NCBI RefSeq assembly: GCF_000204055.1
Contig: NW_006768768.1
Span: 1,609,503-1,673,502 of the forward strand
DNA: 64,000 nucleotides
From: Melampsora larici-populina 98AG31
Lineage: Eukaryota; Basidiomycota; Pucciniomycetes; Pucciniales; Melampsoraceae
Direction: 5' to 3'
In this document: positions 11,174 through 20,934 of the stretch, one piece after another
How the letters are laid out: each line of letters starts with the position of its first letter
How positions within the stretch are numbered: the first letter of the stretch is position 1
The notes under the pieces: model-generated
What the model saw: the letters and a program-made list of their open reading frames with translations, nothing else
Told to the model about the DNA's origin: nothing
Databases searched by the model: none
Program-made: the position numbers and the translations under genes

Positions 11174-11665
11174 TCATTAGTTGAAGGGTCGGATATAGAT
11201 ATGGGGGTAATTGAAGCAGACGTTAACTCACTTGAAATGAAAGATAATTGTTTATTTGCTACTGTGCCCATCTATGACCCAAACTTAGAGACAACCCATT
11301 TTGCCCGCGCCATGCTTGACACGGGAGCCACTCACGATGTAATGAATGAGTCCTTTGTAGATCGTACCAACCTGACTACCACAAAACTTCCCAATCCCAA
11401 ACCCGTCACTGGATTTAACGGCGCAAGATCATCAATTACGCATATAGGACACTACATCTTAGACATCGACAGTGAAGGCAAACCCACCCCGTTTTTGATC
11501 TCGCGTCTGAAGGACTCTATCGATTGCATCATCGGAGTAGATTGGATCAGAAGACATCATAAGAAATTAGATTGGAAGAACCGTACTTTGAAGTTGGACC
11601 AAGGAACCATTGCGGCTAATGAGATAGCCTCGTCACGACTGAAAACAATCCCGGATTGGCCTTGA
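11150..11665 (+). CDS. Gypsy aspartic protease region
   Basis: Retropepsin-like protease that would mature the polyprotein. The catalytic triad DTGA lies in ARAMLDTGATHDVMN; the later hydrophobic-Gly block is IDCIIGVDWIRRH. The frame can be entered by -1 frameshift from gag or by the ATG overlapping the gag stop. It ends at TGA 11663-11665, but the same frame reopens at once and continues into RT, so this stop is either read through or a recent nonsense change. Confidence 0.9.
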   Translation: MKVVPSSSSLVEGSDIDMGVIEADVNSLEMKDNCLFATVPIYDPNLETTHFARAMLDTGATHDVMNESFVDRTNLTTTKLPNPKPVTGFNGARSSITHIGHYILDIDSEGKPTPFLISRLKDSIDCIIGVDWIRRHHKKLDWKNRTLKLDQGTIAANEIASSRLKTIPDWP

Positions 11666-11683
11666 GAGGAGTCCCTGGGACAC

Positions 11684-12057
11684 GCTAGGAATCGTAACGA
11701 GGGGGTGTGTATCGTGAGTGATACGCTAACGCCCCCGCAATGTGAGTTTGATACATTACCTTTATTCAATCCTGTCGAAACAGCTGGCAAGCTTGATTTT
11801 TCCGCATCTATCAGTATAAAGCAGCCTACAACGCACACCGACGATTTCGAACATCAGGACAAAAAGCTTACCGTTGCGGCTGGTGAACCAGTGTCGTCAG
11901 AACCGAAAAACACCCCAGGAGCACCAGGAAGGGTACAAATGGGGAATGCTAGGAATTTTGACGAGGGGGTGTGTACTCTGAGTAGTACGCTAGCACCCCC
12001 GCAACGTGAGTTTGCTAGAACCATTCCCTTCATTCGTAGTGAAATAGCTGGCAAGCA
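11684..12057 (+). repeat. In-frame 264-bp-spaced duplication in the protease-RT linker
   Basis: About 110 bp (11684-11793) recurs at 11948-12057 with a shift of exactly 264 bp (88 codons). Shared peptides are NEGVCIVSDTLTPPQCEF and DEGVCTLSSTLAPPQREF. Each copy contains a G5...C5 hairpin (11701-11736 and 11965-12000). Confidence 0.85.
11701..11736 (+). other. Stem-loop 35 nt downstream of the in-frame UGA
   Basis: The outer stem GGGGG(TG) pairs with (CG)CCCCC and the inner stem GTATC pairs with GATAC. In the duplicate at 11965-12000 the inner stem is GTACT/AGTAC: two changed base pairs, both compensatory. Its position after the UGA suggests a possible readthrough stimulator. 35 nt is further downstream than known retroviral examples. 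Confidence 0.5.
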
Positions 12058-15000
12058 ATCCTCTATCCTACAGCACAGCCAAATTCCGACGTCAAGACCA
12101 ATTAAGTCATACCTCAGCAAGCAACCGGTATTACTCACACCGCAGTTGGATGCAGCACGCGCCTCATGGAATGTTTCGGCGAAGCTAGCAGCGGAGAAGT
12201 CGGAGACAAAGTCAAGTTTATCAGCGGCCGAACTAGTACCCAAGGAATTTCATGAGTACTTACCGATGTTCGAGAAATCCCATTCTAAAGTCCTACCCCC
12301 AAGGAGACCGTACGATTTTTGTGTCGACCTACTTCCTGGTGCGACTCCACAAGCGGGTAGAGCAATCCCGTTGTCGCCGGCAGAGAATGAAGTTCTGGAT
12401 GAAATGATCAAAGAAGGATTAGCCACAGGCACGATCAGACGTACGACATCACCATGGGCGGCCCCGGTTCTCTTCACGGGAAAGAAAGATGGAAAGTTGC
12501 GGCCTTGCTTCGATTACAGAAAACTAAATGCACTCACAGTTAAGAATAAATATCCCCTGCCTTTGACAATGGAATTGGTTGATAGTTTGCTTAATGCGGA
12601 TAGATTCACATCACTAGACATGAGGAATGGCTATAACAACCTACGAGTTAGAGAAGGGGACGAAGCAAAATTAGCATTCATCTGTAAAGCAGGGCAATTC
12701 GAACCTCTCACCATGCCGTTTGGACCCACTGGAGCTCCAGGGTACTTTCAATATTTTGTTCAAGACATTTTTAGGAACCGTATTGGAAGGGATATGGCTG
12801 CATTCTTGGACGATATCCTTATTTACACCAAACCTGGAGAGGATCACGAAAAAGCGGTGAAGGATGCGCTAGATACACTACGAGAGCAAAATGTGTGGTT
12901 GAAACCGGAGAAATGCAAGTTTGCTCAAAAGGAGATCACGTACTTGGGATTGAAACTTTCGCATAACAAGATCTTGATGGACAACGACAAGGTCAAAGCT
13001 GTAACGGAATGGCCTACACCAGCAAATGTCAGCGATGTTCAGCAATTTGTGGGGTTTGCAAACTTTTACCGGAGGTTTATCAGCAATTTCTCTCGCATAG
13101 CACGTCCACTACATGATTTGACCCAGAAGAAAGTACCGTTCGAGTGGACAGTAGAAAGACAAGAAGCATTTCAGGCCTTGAAAGATGCATTCACACGCGC
13201 ACCTATCCTCAAGATTGCTGACCCCTATAAACAATTTGTGCTCGAGTGCGACTGCTCCGATTTTGCATTGGGAGCGGTTCTGTCGCAAATCTCGAACGAT
13301 GATGGTGAATTACACCCAGTTGCGTTCCTGTCCAGATCTCTTATTCAGGCTGAACAAAACTATGAGATTTTTGACAAAGAGTTGTTAGCGGTTGTGGCCT
13401 CGTTCAAAGAGTGGAGGCATTATCTAGAAGGAAATCCTCACCGATTGAGCGTGATAGTCTACACGGATCACAAAAACCTCGAATCTCTTATGACAACAAA
13501 GGAACTCACGCGCCGCCAAGCACGATGGGCAGAAACATTGTCATGCTTTGATTTTGAAATTCGTTTTCGACCTGGCAAGAATTCAACCAAGCCTGACGCT
13601 TTATCCAGAAGACCAGACCACAAGCCTCACGACGATGTTAAGCTAACGGTGGGCCAATTACTGAAGCCTTCAAACCTACCAGAAGATGCATTCGTGTCGG
13701 AACTTGACGTTGTGGACAATTGGTTTGAAGAGGAGGAGGAGGATATATCGTATTTCTTCGAAGTTGAGGAAGAAGTCCACGCGGTAGATGATGTATTAGA
13801 GGTGGAAGATGATGTAGACAAACTGATTTGGGATGATAGTGTGATATTGAATGAAGTTAGGAAGAAATTGAAGAAAGATGAAAGACTTTCAGTATTGATC
13901 GCAACTTGCGAGGCTCAGAAGGAAGGCGTATGGGAGGATTACGCATACACAGGCGGACTGCTGTATTTCAAAGGCCTAGTAGAAATTCCTAACGACCACG
14001 AGTTGAAGAGAAGGATCGTAGAATCGAGGCACGACAGCCAATTGGCGGGACATCCAGGCCGAATGAAGACATTATTATTAGTCAAGAGATGTTATCATTG
14101 GCCTTCAATGAAAGCCTTTGTGAATGCTTACGTAGATGGATGTCACTCATGTCAACGAGTGAAGACCCGATCAACTCGTCCGTTTGGAGCCTTGCAACCA
14201 CTGCCAATCCCAGCAGGGCCATGGACAGATGTATGTTACGATTTAATCACAGACTTACCGGAATCAAGTGGTAGGAACTGCATCTTAACAGTCATCGATC
14301 GATTGACAAAGATGTGTCATTTCGTGCCGTGCAACACTACGATGTCGTCCGAAGAGCTGGCAAAGTTAATGGTTAAACACGTATGGAAGTATCATGGAAC
14401 ACCTAAATCAATTACGTCAGATAGGGGAAATATCTTCATATCGAAGCTGACAAAAGAACTGAATCAACAACTAGGTATCCGAACCCAGTCATCAACCGCG
14501 TACCATCCACAAACCGATGGCCAGTCCGAGATTGCCAACAAAGCTGTCGAACAATATTTACGGCACTTTGTTGGATACAAGCAAGACAACTGGTACGAGC
14601 TCCTGGACATGGCTGAATTCGCCTATAACAACAGCCCGCATACATCGACAGGCATCTCTCCATTCAAAGCAAATTATGGATATGATTTAAGTTACTCAAG
14701 AATTCCATCAAAGGAGCAGTGTATCCCGGCAGTGGAGGAGATGTTAAGCCAACTCAAAGAAGTCCAAGACGAACTCAGAGAATCCCTGCATTTGGCGCAA
14801 AAGACGATGAAGGACCAATACGACAAACGTCACGGCAAATCACCGGAGTGGGCAGTGGGATCTAAAGTCTGGCTGGACTCAAGGCATATCTCCACAACAA
14901 GACCAAGCGCTAAGTTTTTGCATAAGTGGTTGGGACCCTTTGTTATCGCTGAAAAGGTGTCGACTAATGCGTATAAGCTAACACTGCCTGAGTCTATGAG

Positions 15001-15313
15001 CCGGGTTCATCCTGTGTTCTCTGTAGGATTATTACGACCGTATGTACCAAGCACAGTAAGCGGGCAGCTACAACCTCCGCCTTCCACTATCATAATCGAC
15101 GAAGAGGAGGAATTCGAAGTCATTGCAATCCTTGACAAAAGGAAGAGGGGGATGAAAACGGAATATCTTGTGAGTTGGAAGGGATACGGGCCCGAAGACG
15201 ACACATGGGAACCAGCGAGTGGATTGAAGAACGCAAGAGAATTAGTTGATGAGTTTGATAGAAAATATCCTGAAGCGGACAAGAATTATAGAAGGACACG
15301 GCGGTTAAAGTGA
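11705..15313 (+). CDS. pol: Gypsy Pol: reverse transcriptase, RNase H, integrase, chromodomain
   Basis: 1202 codons from the first ATG; the frame is open from 11666 and is the same as protease. RT spans about residues 220-430, with LDMRNGYNN, MPFGPTGAPGYFQ and an intact FLDD catalytic box near residue 367. RNase H follows (LECDCSDFALGAVLSQ, ELLAVVASFKEWRHYL, VYTDHKNL). Integrase has an H-H-C-C finger near 772 (ESRHDSQLAGH then CHSCQRVK) and core ITSDRGNIF and STAYHPQTDGQSE. Residues about 1133-1190 form a chromodomain (EYLVSWKGYGPEDDTWEPAS), which targets heterochromatin in chromoviruses. No internal stops, so probably functional. Confidence 0.95.
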   Translation: MCIVSDTLTPPQCEFDTLPLFNPVETAGKLDFSASISIKQPTTHTDDFEHQDKKLTVAAGEPVSSEPKNTPGAPGRVQMGNARNFDEGVCTLSSTLAPPQREFARTIPFIRSEIAGKQSSILQHSQIPTSRPIKSYLSKQPVLLTPQLDAARASWNVSAKLAAEKSETKSSLSAAELVPKEFHEYLPMFEKSHSKVLPPRRPYDFCVDLLPGATPQAGRAIPLSPAENEVLDEMIKEGLATGTIRRTTSPWAAPVLFTGKKDGKLRPCFDYRKLNALTVKNKYPLPLTMELVDSLLNADRFTSLDMRNGYNNLRVREGDEAKLAFICKAGQFEPLTMPFGPTGAPGYFQYFVQDIFRNRIGRDMAAFLDDILIYTKPGEDHEKAVKDALDTLREQNVWLKPEKCKFAQKEITYLGLKLSHNKILMDNDKVKAVTEWPTPANVSDVQQFVGFANFYRRFISNFSRIARPLHDLTQKKVPFEWTVERQEAFQALKDAFTRAPILKIADPYKQFVLECDCSDFALGAVLSQISNDDGELHPVAFLSRSLIQAEQNYEIFDKELLAVVASFKEWRHYLEGNPHRLSVIVYTDHKNLESLMTTKELTRRQARWAETLSCFDFEIRFRPGKNSTKPDALSRRPDHKPHDDVKLTVGQLLKPSNLPEDAFVSELDVVDNWFEEEEEDISYFFEVEEEVHAVDDVLEVEDDVDKLIWDDSVILNEVRKKLKKDERLSVLIATCEAQKEGVWEDYAYTGGLLYFKGLVEIPNDHELKRRIVESRHDSQLAGHPGRMKTLLLVKRCYHWPSMKAFVNAYVDGCHSCQRVKTRSTRPFGALQPLPIPAGPWTDVCYDLITDLPESSGRNCILTVIDRLTKMCHFVPCNTTMSSEELAKLMVKHVWKYHGTPKSITSDRGNIFISKLTKELNQQLGIRTQSSTAYHPQTDGQSEIANKAVEQYLRHFVGYKQDNWYELLDMAEFAYNNSPHTSTGISPFKANYGYDLSYSRIPSKEQCIPAVEEMLSQLKEVQDELRESLHLAQKTMKDQYDKRHGKSPEWAVGSKVWLDSRHISTTRPSAKFLHKWLGPFVIAEKVSTNAYKLTLPESMSRVHPVFSVGLLRPYVPSTVSGQLQPPPSTIIIDEEEEFEVIAILDKRKRGMKTEYLVSWKGYGPEDDTWEPASGLKNARELVDEFDRKYPEADKNYRRTRRLK

Positions 15314-15393
15314 GGGCAATGCTTTTTCCCCACAGGGGTTTTTTAATGCTAGCCTGGGGAAAGACGTCAGCTCAGCAAGAGGGAGTGGGACGT

Positions 15394-15406
15394 AGAGGGG
15401 AGGTAG
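15394..15406 (+). other. Polypurine tract of the gypsy element
   Basis: AGAGGGGAGGTAG directly before the 3' LTR; plus-strand primer site. Confidence 0.8.
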
Positions 15407-15559
15407 TGTTATAACCTTATACTGGGTTATGCTTGTATTGAGTACAGTGTGACCACGCCATCTCAGCGCACACCCAAACCTGTGTTGTACTTCATGCTAC
15501 AATCTAAGTTATAATATCAGAACTCATCTGGCCTCTGATACCCATCCAAGCTCATAACA
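15407..15559 (+). repeat. 3' LTR of the gypsy element
   Basis: 153 bp, one substitution from the 5' LTR, followed by the GAGAT target repeat. Confidence 0.95.
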
Positions 15560-16029
15560 GAGATCAAGAAGATGATGTAGAAGGTGGAAGAGTAGAACTA
15601 GGATCACCTCCAACTTGGAGGGTAGCTTGAGTGTATTATTGAGTATTGGCAGATGGACACATTACGTTATTGAGATCTAGAAAGAAATTATTGATGAGAT
15701 AGACTATTATTATTGGTATTTGTAATAGCAAGAGCAACAGAATCAGAAATCAAAATCAAAAAATAAAGATATTTGGACTGAAGGTGAAGAAGCCACTCAC
15801 CATGAAGTCCTTTTATAATTGCAATCAAGGGAACCATTGTTGTTTGATATTGAAGGTGTGGAGGTGATGGTAGAGATCTGATGAACAGAAATGAGTGGTC
15901 CAGGTGGCGTTCCAACTGTAATCACTGCACTCATTACTTCAAGTCCTGAAGATGGTCATGGCTGATGAATTGGGATTGGTGGTTTGTGTGTTGTTCCAAA
16001 TTGGATTGTACTACCCAAATTGTTGTATA

Positions 16030-16250
16030 AAGTGCAATATGGGCGCCTGGAGGGCTATGGCGCTTGAGGGCGCTATGGTGTCCCATAGCTTAGTAAAATA
16101 CCGCTTAAACATGCACATAGGTAAACCACTATATTTATGACAACTTGAGAATAGTTATAGCTAAGCGCAAGCCACACTATGAGCATAACTCAATAGTGAG
16201 GGTGGTGCACGTGCTATTCCAGGCGCAGCACGGTGGTGTTGTGAGAACTG
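16030..16250. repeat. GC-rich dispersed repeat, copy C (partial)
   Basis: Runs of GGGCGC/GGCGCT motifs. AGTTATAGCTAAGCGCAAGC is the reverse complement (with changes) of a segment near 3836 in copy A. Ends with GCACGGTGGTGTT, resembling the edge of copy B. Borders uncertain. Confidence 0.4.
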
Positions 16251-16259
16251 CAAGTCAGT

Positions 16260-17410
16260 TGCTCCTATTTCTAATGATTGTAAAAGACAATAATTCACTT
16301 GAAATCCCTAGGCAATATACTTTGTTCAAAGATAATCTAACTGAGGTCTTTACTTGTTTATATCAAGTAAAGCTCCTATGCCCACGTCTCTACTTGTTCA
16401 AACTCATAGATAGTGATCTACATGAGATCAGTAGAAGTCTTTAGCGGTTGTTTTATTTATTGTACTAGCATAACAGAAACTAGTTGGATCACACTAGAAG
16501 TCTTGGTCAGAGATTTCCCCACCATTGGGCTGATATTTTAATTGTGCTAATTCATAGCAACCAATCAAGCTGTCAGGATGCACATATTAAAGCATGTCAT
16601 GTAGGGCTCTTGGAATCATATAGCACCCATCTCCTATGCATCATCACAGAATGATCTCATATTAAGAATCTTTTGCAGAGTTTGGTCAAAAGACATCATT
16701 TCTCATGTGCTTATTGTTTATAATTTCAAGTTTGATTGAGTTTGATGGGCTTCAATAGTGAGTGTATGATATGTGGCTATGTGGGGTAGATGAGAGCTGT
16801 CTGTTGTTTGTGGCTTTTGGCTCTCTGGAAGATTGAAATTCAGAGTTTCTGAGAGGCTGGGGAAAGTTTGGGGCTTGAAAATCCCTGATCACCATTGTCC
16901 ACCCTCCTCTACCCACTGTGCAGAAAGACTCAAACCTAACCCTGGCAGGTCAAAAAATCACCTTTCACAATATGTACATCAAAATTTTACAGCTCAAAAC
17001 TCCACTTTTACATCACACATATTTGGGCAGAAATTGGGAACAAAACACTTTTTGGTCACACACATAGTCTATTTTTGCCCCCAAAAAAGCACCTTTTTTG
17101 TCAAACACCTCTGTAGGGGAATTGCAGGGTCCTCTCCACTCCCACTATTGGAAGCAGAGCGGTTCCAGTGTTGGTACTATACTAATTACCTGCCAGTTTG
17201 ATTCCTATATGTTTCTGCAAGAAATGGAAGCTCCAAAAACCTTGTAACACTTTAGCATATAGTTCCCAAGAAGATTAAATCTATGAGAAGCCAACCAAAC
17301 TTTTACTTTGGGGGCTCTTTCATGTTTTCCCTAATTTTTTTCATTGATCCAAGAGATGCAATGTTAGTTTCCTTCTGATCCATATAAATTTCTCATCACA
17401 ACTTTGATTG
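16260..17410. other. Gene-free stretch
   Basis: No coding region I can support; short frames here have no recognisable family and no intron structure. Confidence 0.4.
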
Positions 17411-17411
17411 A

Positions 17412-18420
17412 TCAATCATCCATAAGTGCTGCAATCCTGAACTCATAGCTGATCCGTGTGGGAGTGTCATTTTCTTGGCCATCTAATATTATTGAAGTAT
17501 GTGGAACATTTATTCCATGTTTTCCTTCTCCATGGCTGTCATGCTGCATGAAAACATATACCTCATGTGGTTCCTGATTAGGCAAGTAAAACCATCTTTG
17601 ATGAGGTCCATAACTCCATGCCTGGACTGAATTCCCAATGTGTGTAGGCCTGACTCGGAATTCTAATGCATCTTCTTTCTTGAGGGATCTCCAATCACAT
17701 ATAGCAAGAGGATTGTCTTTTACAGTTTCAAGAGTTCTCCAAACATTGAGAATCAGAACCCGTTTTCTTTTCTTCATGGATTTCCCAAAAGCGACTATAC
17801 TTGGATCCTTTGAATCAAGAAAAGCAGCCTGGAATTGTCTTTTCTTGAATTTTGCACCTTTGGGAGATAGATCAGAGTGGATTGTTGGAAAAGGCCTCAT
17901 GCTGCTTTGATTGGGAACACCTCTGTGACCATATGAAATGCAGACTGCCTTTTTTGCATTTGTCCTGAGTACACAAACAGATTGGGTAAGCCTTTGTTTC
18001 AACCATCTATTCAAGCAGAATTCTGTCTTGAGATTCTCTTACAGCTTCTTTACAAGTTGTACAGAATCTTCTTCCATAGCTTTTGTGAACTCAGAAGAAA
18101 ATTTGTCTAATTTGTCAATATCTGATATTTCCCGTCTATGGGCATAGGTGAATCCGCTTGTTGCTAGTTCAGGAATGGGTTGCTCATTACGCAGGTTGTG
18201 AAGCTTGACCCTATTTATTAAATACTTGTCCTTTACAAATTCATTCTTTTTGACACCATTATAGGACCAAGCAAATCCATAATCTGAATCAGGACCTAAT
18301 CAGAAAAAATCAGCCTCATTTAGAACCACTATGACAAGAATAATAATCAGGTTGGGTAAATGATTGAAAGCATACCTGGAATATGCCTTTTAGATATAGA
18401 CCTACATCTTGTAAAAGGAC
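17412..18420 (-). pseudogene. CmcJ/GA4-desaturase-like oxygenase gene, probably broken
   Basis: Resembles the fungal CmcJ/AsaB/GA4-desaturase-like family of putative Fe(II)/2-oxoglutarate oxygenases of secondary metabolism. On the minus strand: an exon from about 18300 (NRVKLHNLRNEQPIPELA, then SGFTYAHR) leads into the main exon (18014-17412). That exon has TIHSDLSPKGA with an H-x-D metal-type motif, LNVWRTLETVKDNPLAICDW, HQRWFYLPNQEPHEVYVFMQ, PHTSIILDG and an Arg block near the end (RISYEFRIAAL). A TAA interrupts the frame near 18035 (VKKL*ENLK). It could be nonsense, or part of a very short (about 41-nt) intron starting GTAAGA. An upstream exon ending near 18377 is plausible; no start codon was identified. 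Confidence 0.55.
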
Positions 18421-18429
18421 AACAGAACA

Positions 18430-19310
18430 AAGCAAGTAAGATGAGAATATTAAAAAATGATGGATGCATGAATAATGTCAAGTTAGATGGCAATGAATAA
18501 TTATTCTATTGGAGGACAAATTATGGAGAGGTAACAAGACTTGAAATTTATTGTAGAGATGAGCTAGATTCAACAGATCAATTGGGGGGTGAATTGGTTC
18601 ACAAATGGTGTTGGTGTTGATTATAGTCACACAGTACACACAAAAACATGTCACATTCACTGTAGAAGCATACTCACTCTGTGACTATGATTAAAACACC
18701 CCTGATATATTGATATATAATAATATCATCACCCCAGTATGACCTGTTTCAAAAGTATAGCAAGAGGATCAACAAGGTAATTACTGTCAAACCCCTGAAG
18801 TTTCACCCACCTGATCTAATCTAGTAACCTTGCAAATTGCAGTCCAGTATGCAAGTATGAACCTAATGCCTTTGTGTCATATCTCACCAGCTGAAAAATG
18901 TTTCATTGACATCTTTTAGAAGTGGGACAGCTAACCTAACTTCAGCAAAATGATAAAAAAGCAGAATGACATTTTTCCCACAAGATCATAGCTTTGTACT
19001 CTACCAATGTTTTACTACATATCTTCTGGTGAGATGAAAATGCCATCAATCAAAATTCCAGAACCATATTGCTTGCTATTTTTCACTTGCTTTCTCAGTA
19101 TGATACATGTGAGCTGATCTCTTTGACAAATGGCAAGTTCAGTTTTCAATGATGTTTGTCAAGAATGTTTATTATGATTGTTTATGGCTGCTATCTCCAA
19201 GCCAGAGAGGCTGGACATTCACATTTTTGGATTTGAAGGTTTGGGCTTAAATTTAGTGTGTTGCTCTGGCGCTGTGATTTGAACACTTGGAATATGAAGA
19301 TCAACCACTT
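18430..19310. other. Gene-free stretch
   Basis: AT-rich, no supported gene. It lies between the oxygenase remnant and a MITE. Confidence 0.4.
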
Positions 19311-19320
19311 GACTATACAT

Positions 19321-19623
19321 TAGTGGCTCTCAAACCTGCCCTGGTTTTCAAAAAACCCAGTTGTTTTTTGGCAGTAACTTTGTGTATCAAGTTGACATTT
19401 GTTGACAGCTCCCAGCCAAAAATTCCACTGTGGCAACCGGGTTTTTTTAGGGGATACAAAGTAGAAAGCCGGGCACGTGCCCGGGCATGTGCCCACAAGT
19501 CCAGATCCCAATTTTACAGCCAAAATTCGGCCAAGGAAGATTCCAAGCACAATCTCCGGGCACGTGCCCCGCTTTCTACTTTGTATCCCCTATTTGAAAC
19601 TGGGTCAGGTTTGAGAGCCACTA
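19321..19623. mobile_element. MITE with inverted repeats AGTGGCTCTCAAACCTG
   Basis: 17-bp perfect terminal repeats (19322-19338 and 19606-19622), flanked by similar TACATTA sequence on both sides. Inner inverted arms GGGGATACAAAGTAGAAAGC (from about 19453) and GCTTTCTACTTTGTATCCCC (ending about 19590) enclose the palindrome GGGCACGTGCCC, present twice. No coding capacity. The TA context fits a Tc1/mariner-derived MITE. Confidence 0.75.
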
Positions 19624-19862
19624 TTGATAATGTATAACTTTAAAACCTGACTGCCATCTGTCTGAAAACAAACATACTGACATACCTTTAAATTTTAATG
19701 ATCAATATGAAAAATCCCCTTTCAAGGATGTCTCTGTCAGGAGTATGATTCTCACAAAATATAAAGTGGGCAAGCCCAAGGAAGTCTAATAGTCCATCCC
19801 AAGATGACCTTGGGGTTCAAATTTACAGCCGTTGAAAGATCTATCAGCAGAGTATTAGATCA

Positions 19863-20033
19863 TTGTGTTGTTGCCAGATTTAATGTAGAGGTCAAAAACT
19901 CCAAAAAACTCTTTTGAGACTGATAACTCTACTGCTCATTGGTCAGATCTAGCACAAGAACAATTGAGTTACTCTCAAAGTGACATAACTTTTGAGTTTT
20001 TGACTTCAAAAGTTAAATCTGGCCACAACACAA
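19863..20033. repeat. Foldback (inverted-repeat) element
   Basis: A left arm at 19863-19901 (TTGTGTTGTTGCCAGATTTA...) and a right arm at 19994-20033 are diverged reverse complements. Weaker complementarity extends outward (AGATCTA/TAGATCT). Looks like an old MITE. Confidence 0.6.
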
Positions 20034-20070
20034 CTTTTCAAAAATCTGCCAGTAGATCTTACAGTGGCTA

Positions 20071-20934
20071 TATTGGGCCTTCTTCAAATATCTTTTCAGT
20101 ACCATATTTTTGGTGGCTTTGGCCTATCTAGGTCACCTGAAGATGGTGGTATTTGGTAAGATGTAGAGGGTTACATAGTAGTAGCATATTCTCAAGTGTA
20201 GTGCCTCTAGTAGCACAATTTTAGACCCCAAACATGTCATCCAAGATATGTGCCTGTAGGGGTAACTTGTGTTAATAAGCTGATTCTTACAGTGAATAAG
20301 TGCAAAGAACTGTTCATGACACTGTAGTATGATAAGAACATGCACAAATGAAGACTAGACATTGACTTCTTTACAAGTATGATACACATGGTGTTTAGAT
20401 TTGATGTTTTATTGAAAAATTGTACACAATCAAAGGATCAAGAAAATGTAAAACAAACTATATGGCTGGTAGCAGTAAGAGTTGGATCTAATGTTGAAAG
20501 TGTTTTAGTCATGATCTAAAAATATAATAATCATCCAAAACCTTAATAAGAGTTAATTGTTCATGACTCAATTCTGCTAATCATCTTATGAAGTTCATAC
20601 AAGGGGCTCATCATCAACCCTTTCAAAAAGTTTCCTCCGATCAATTTCTGACCTTGACATAGGTGCTTTCACAATCTACAATTCCAAAAATCTCATTCTC
20701 ATCTCTCTACTATTCCAAATCATTGGTCAACAACCCTCACCTCGACCCCAAATGATCAGGTTAATCCTCACCGTGACAAAATGATTCCAATGCATTTTCA
20801 TGAAAAAAACACATGTATTATCTTTTCTATCCTTTTCAACATGCATCTTAATACTAAAAACTACCAAAAAACCAATCACCCAATTCTAAACCTCTAAAGA
20901 GTAACAAAAAGCAGATCATCTCAAAACACCAATC
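20071..20934. other. 3' flank of the RNA-binding protein gene
   Basis: No coding or structural feature seen; probably 3' UTR and intergenic sequence. Confidence 0.4.

Larger units (their letters stand above)
9650..15559 (+). mobile_element. Complete Ty3/gypsy chromovirus LTR retrotransposon
   Basis: 5910 bp bounded by 153-bp LTRs (TG...CA) and GAGAT target duplications. Internal order is gag, protease, RT, RNase H, integrase, chromodomain, the Ty3/gypsy order. The two LTRs differ at one visible position (G at about 9714, A at about 15471), so the insertion is young. The polypurine tract AGAGGGGAGGTAG abuts the 3' LTR. I could not recognise a tRNA primer-binding complement after the 5' LTR. 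Expression of pol appears to need recoding at 11129-11173 and at the TGA at 11663. Confidence 0.95.
9645..15564. other. Target-site duplication GAGAT of the gypsy insertion
   Basis: The 5-bp direct repeat GAGAT lies at 9645-9649 and 15560-15564, immediately outside the two LTRs. This confirms a complete, unrearranged insertion. Confidence 0.92.

Noticed and set aside
13627..13821. Ser/Thr-rich minus-strand frame inside gypsy pol
   Set aside because: Produced by the acidic GAA/GAT-rich linker on the opposite strand.
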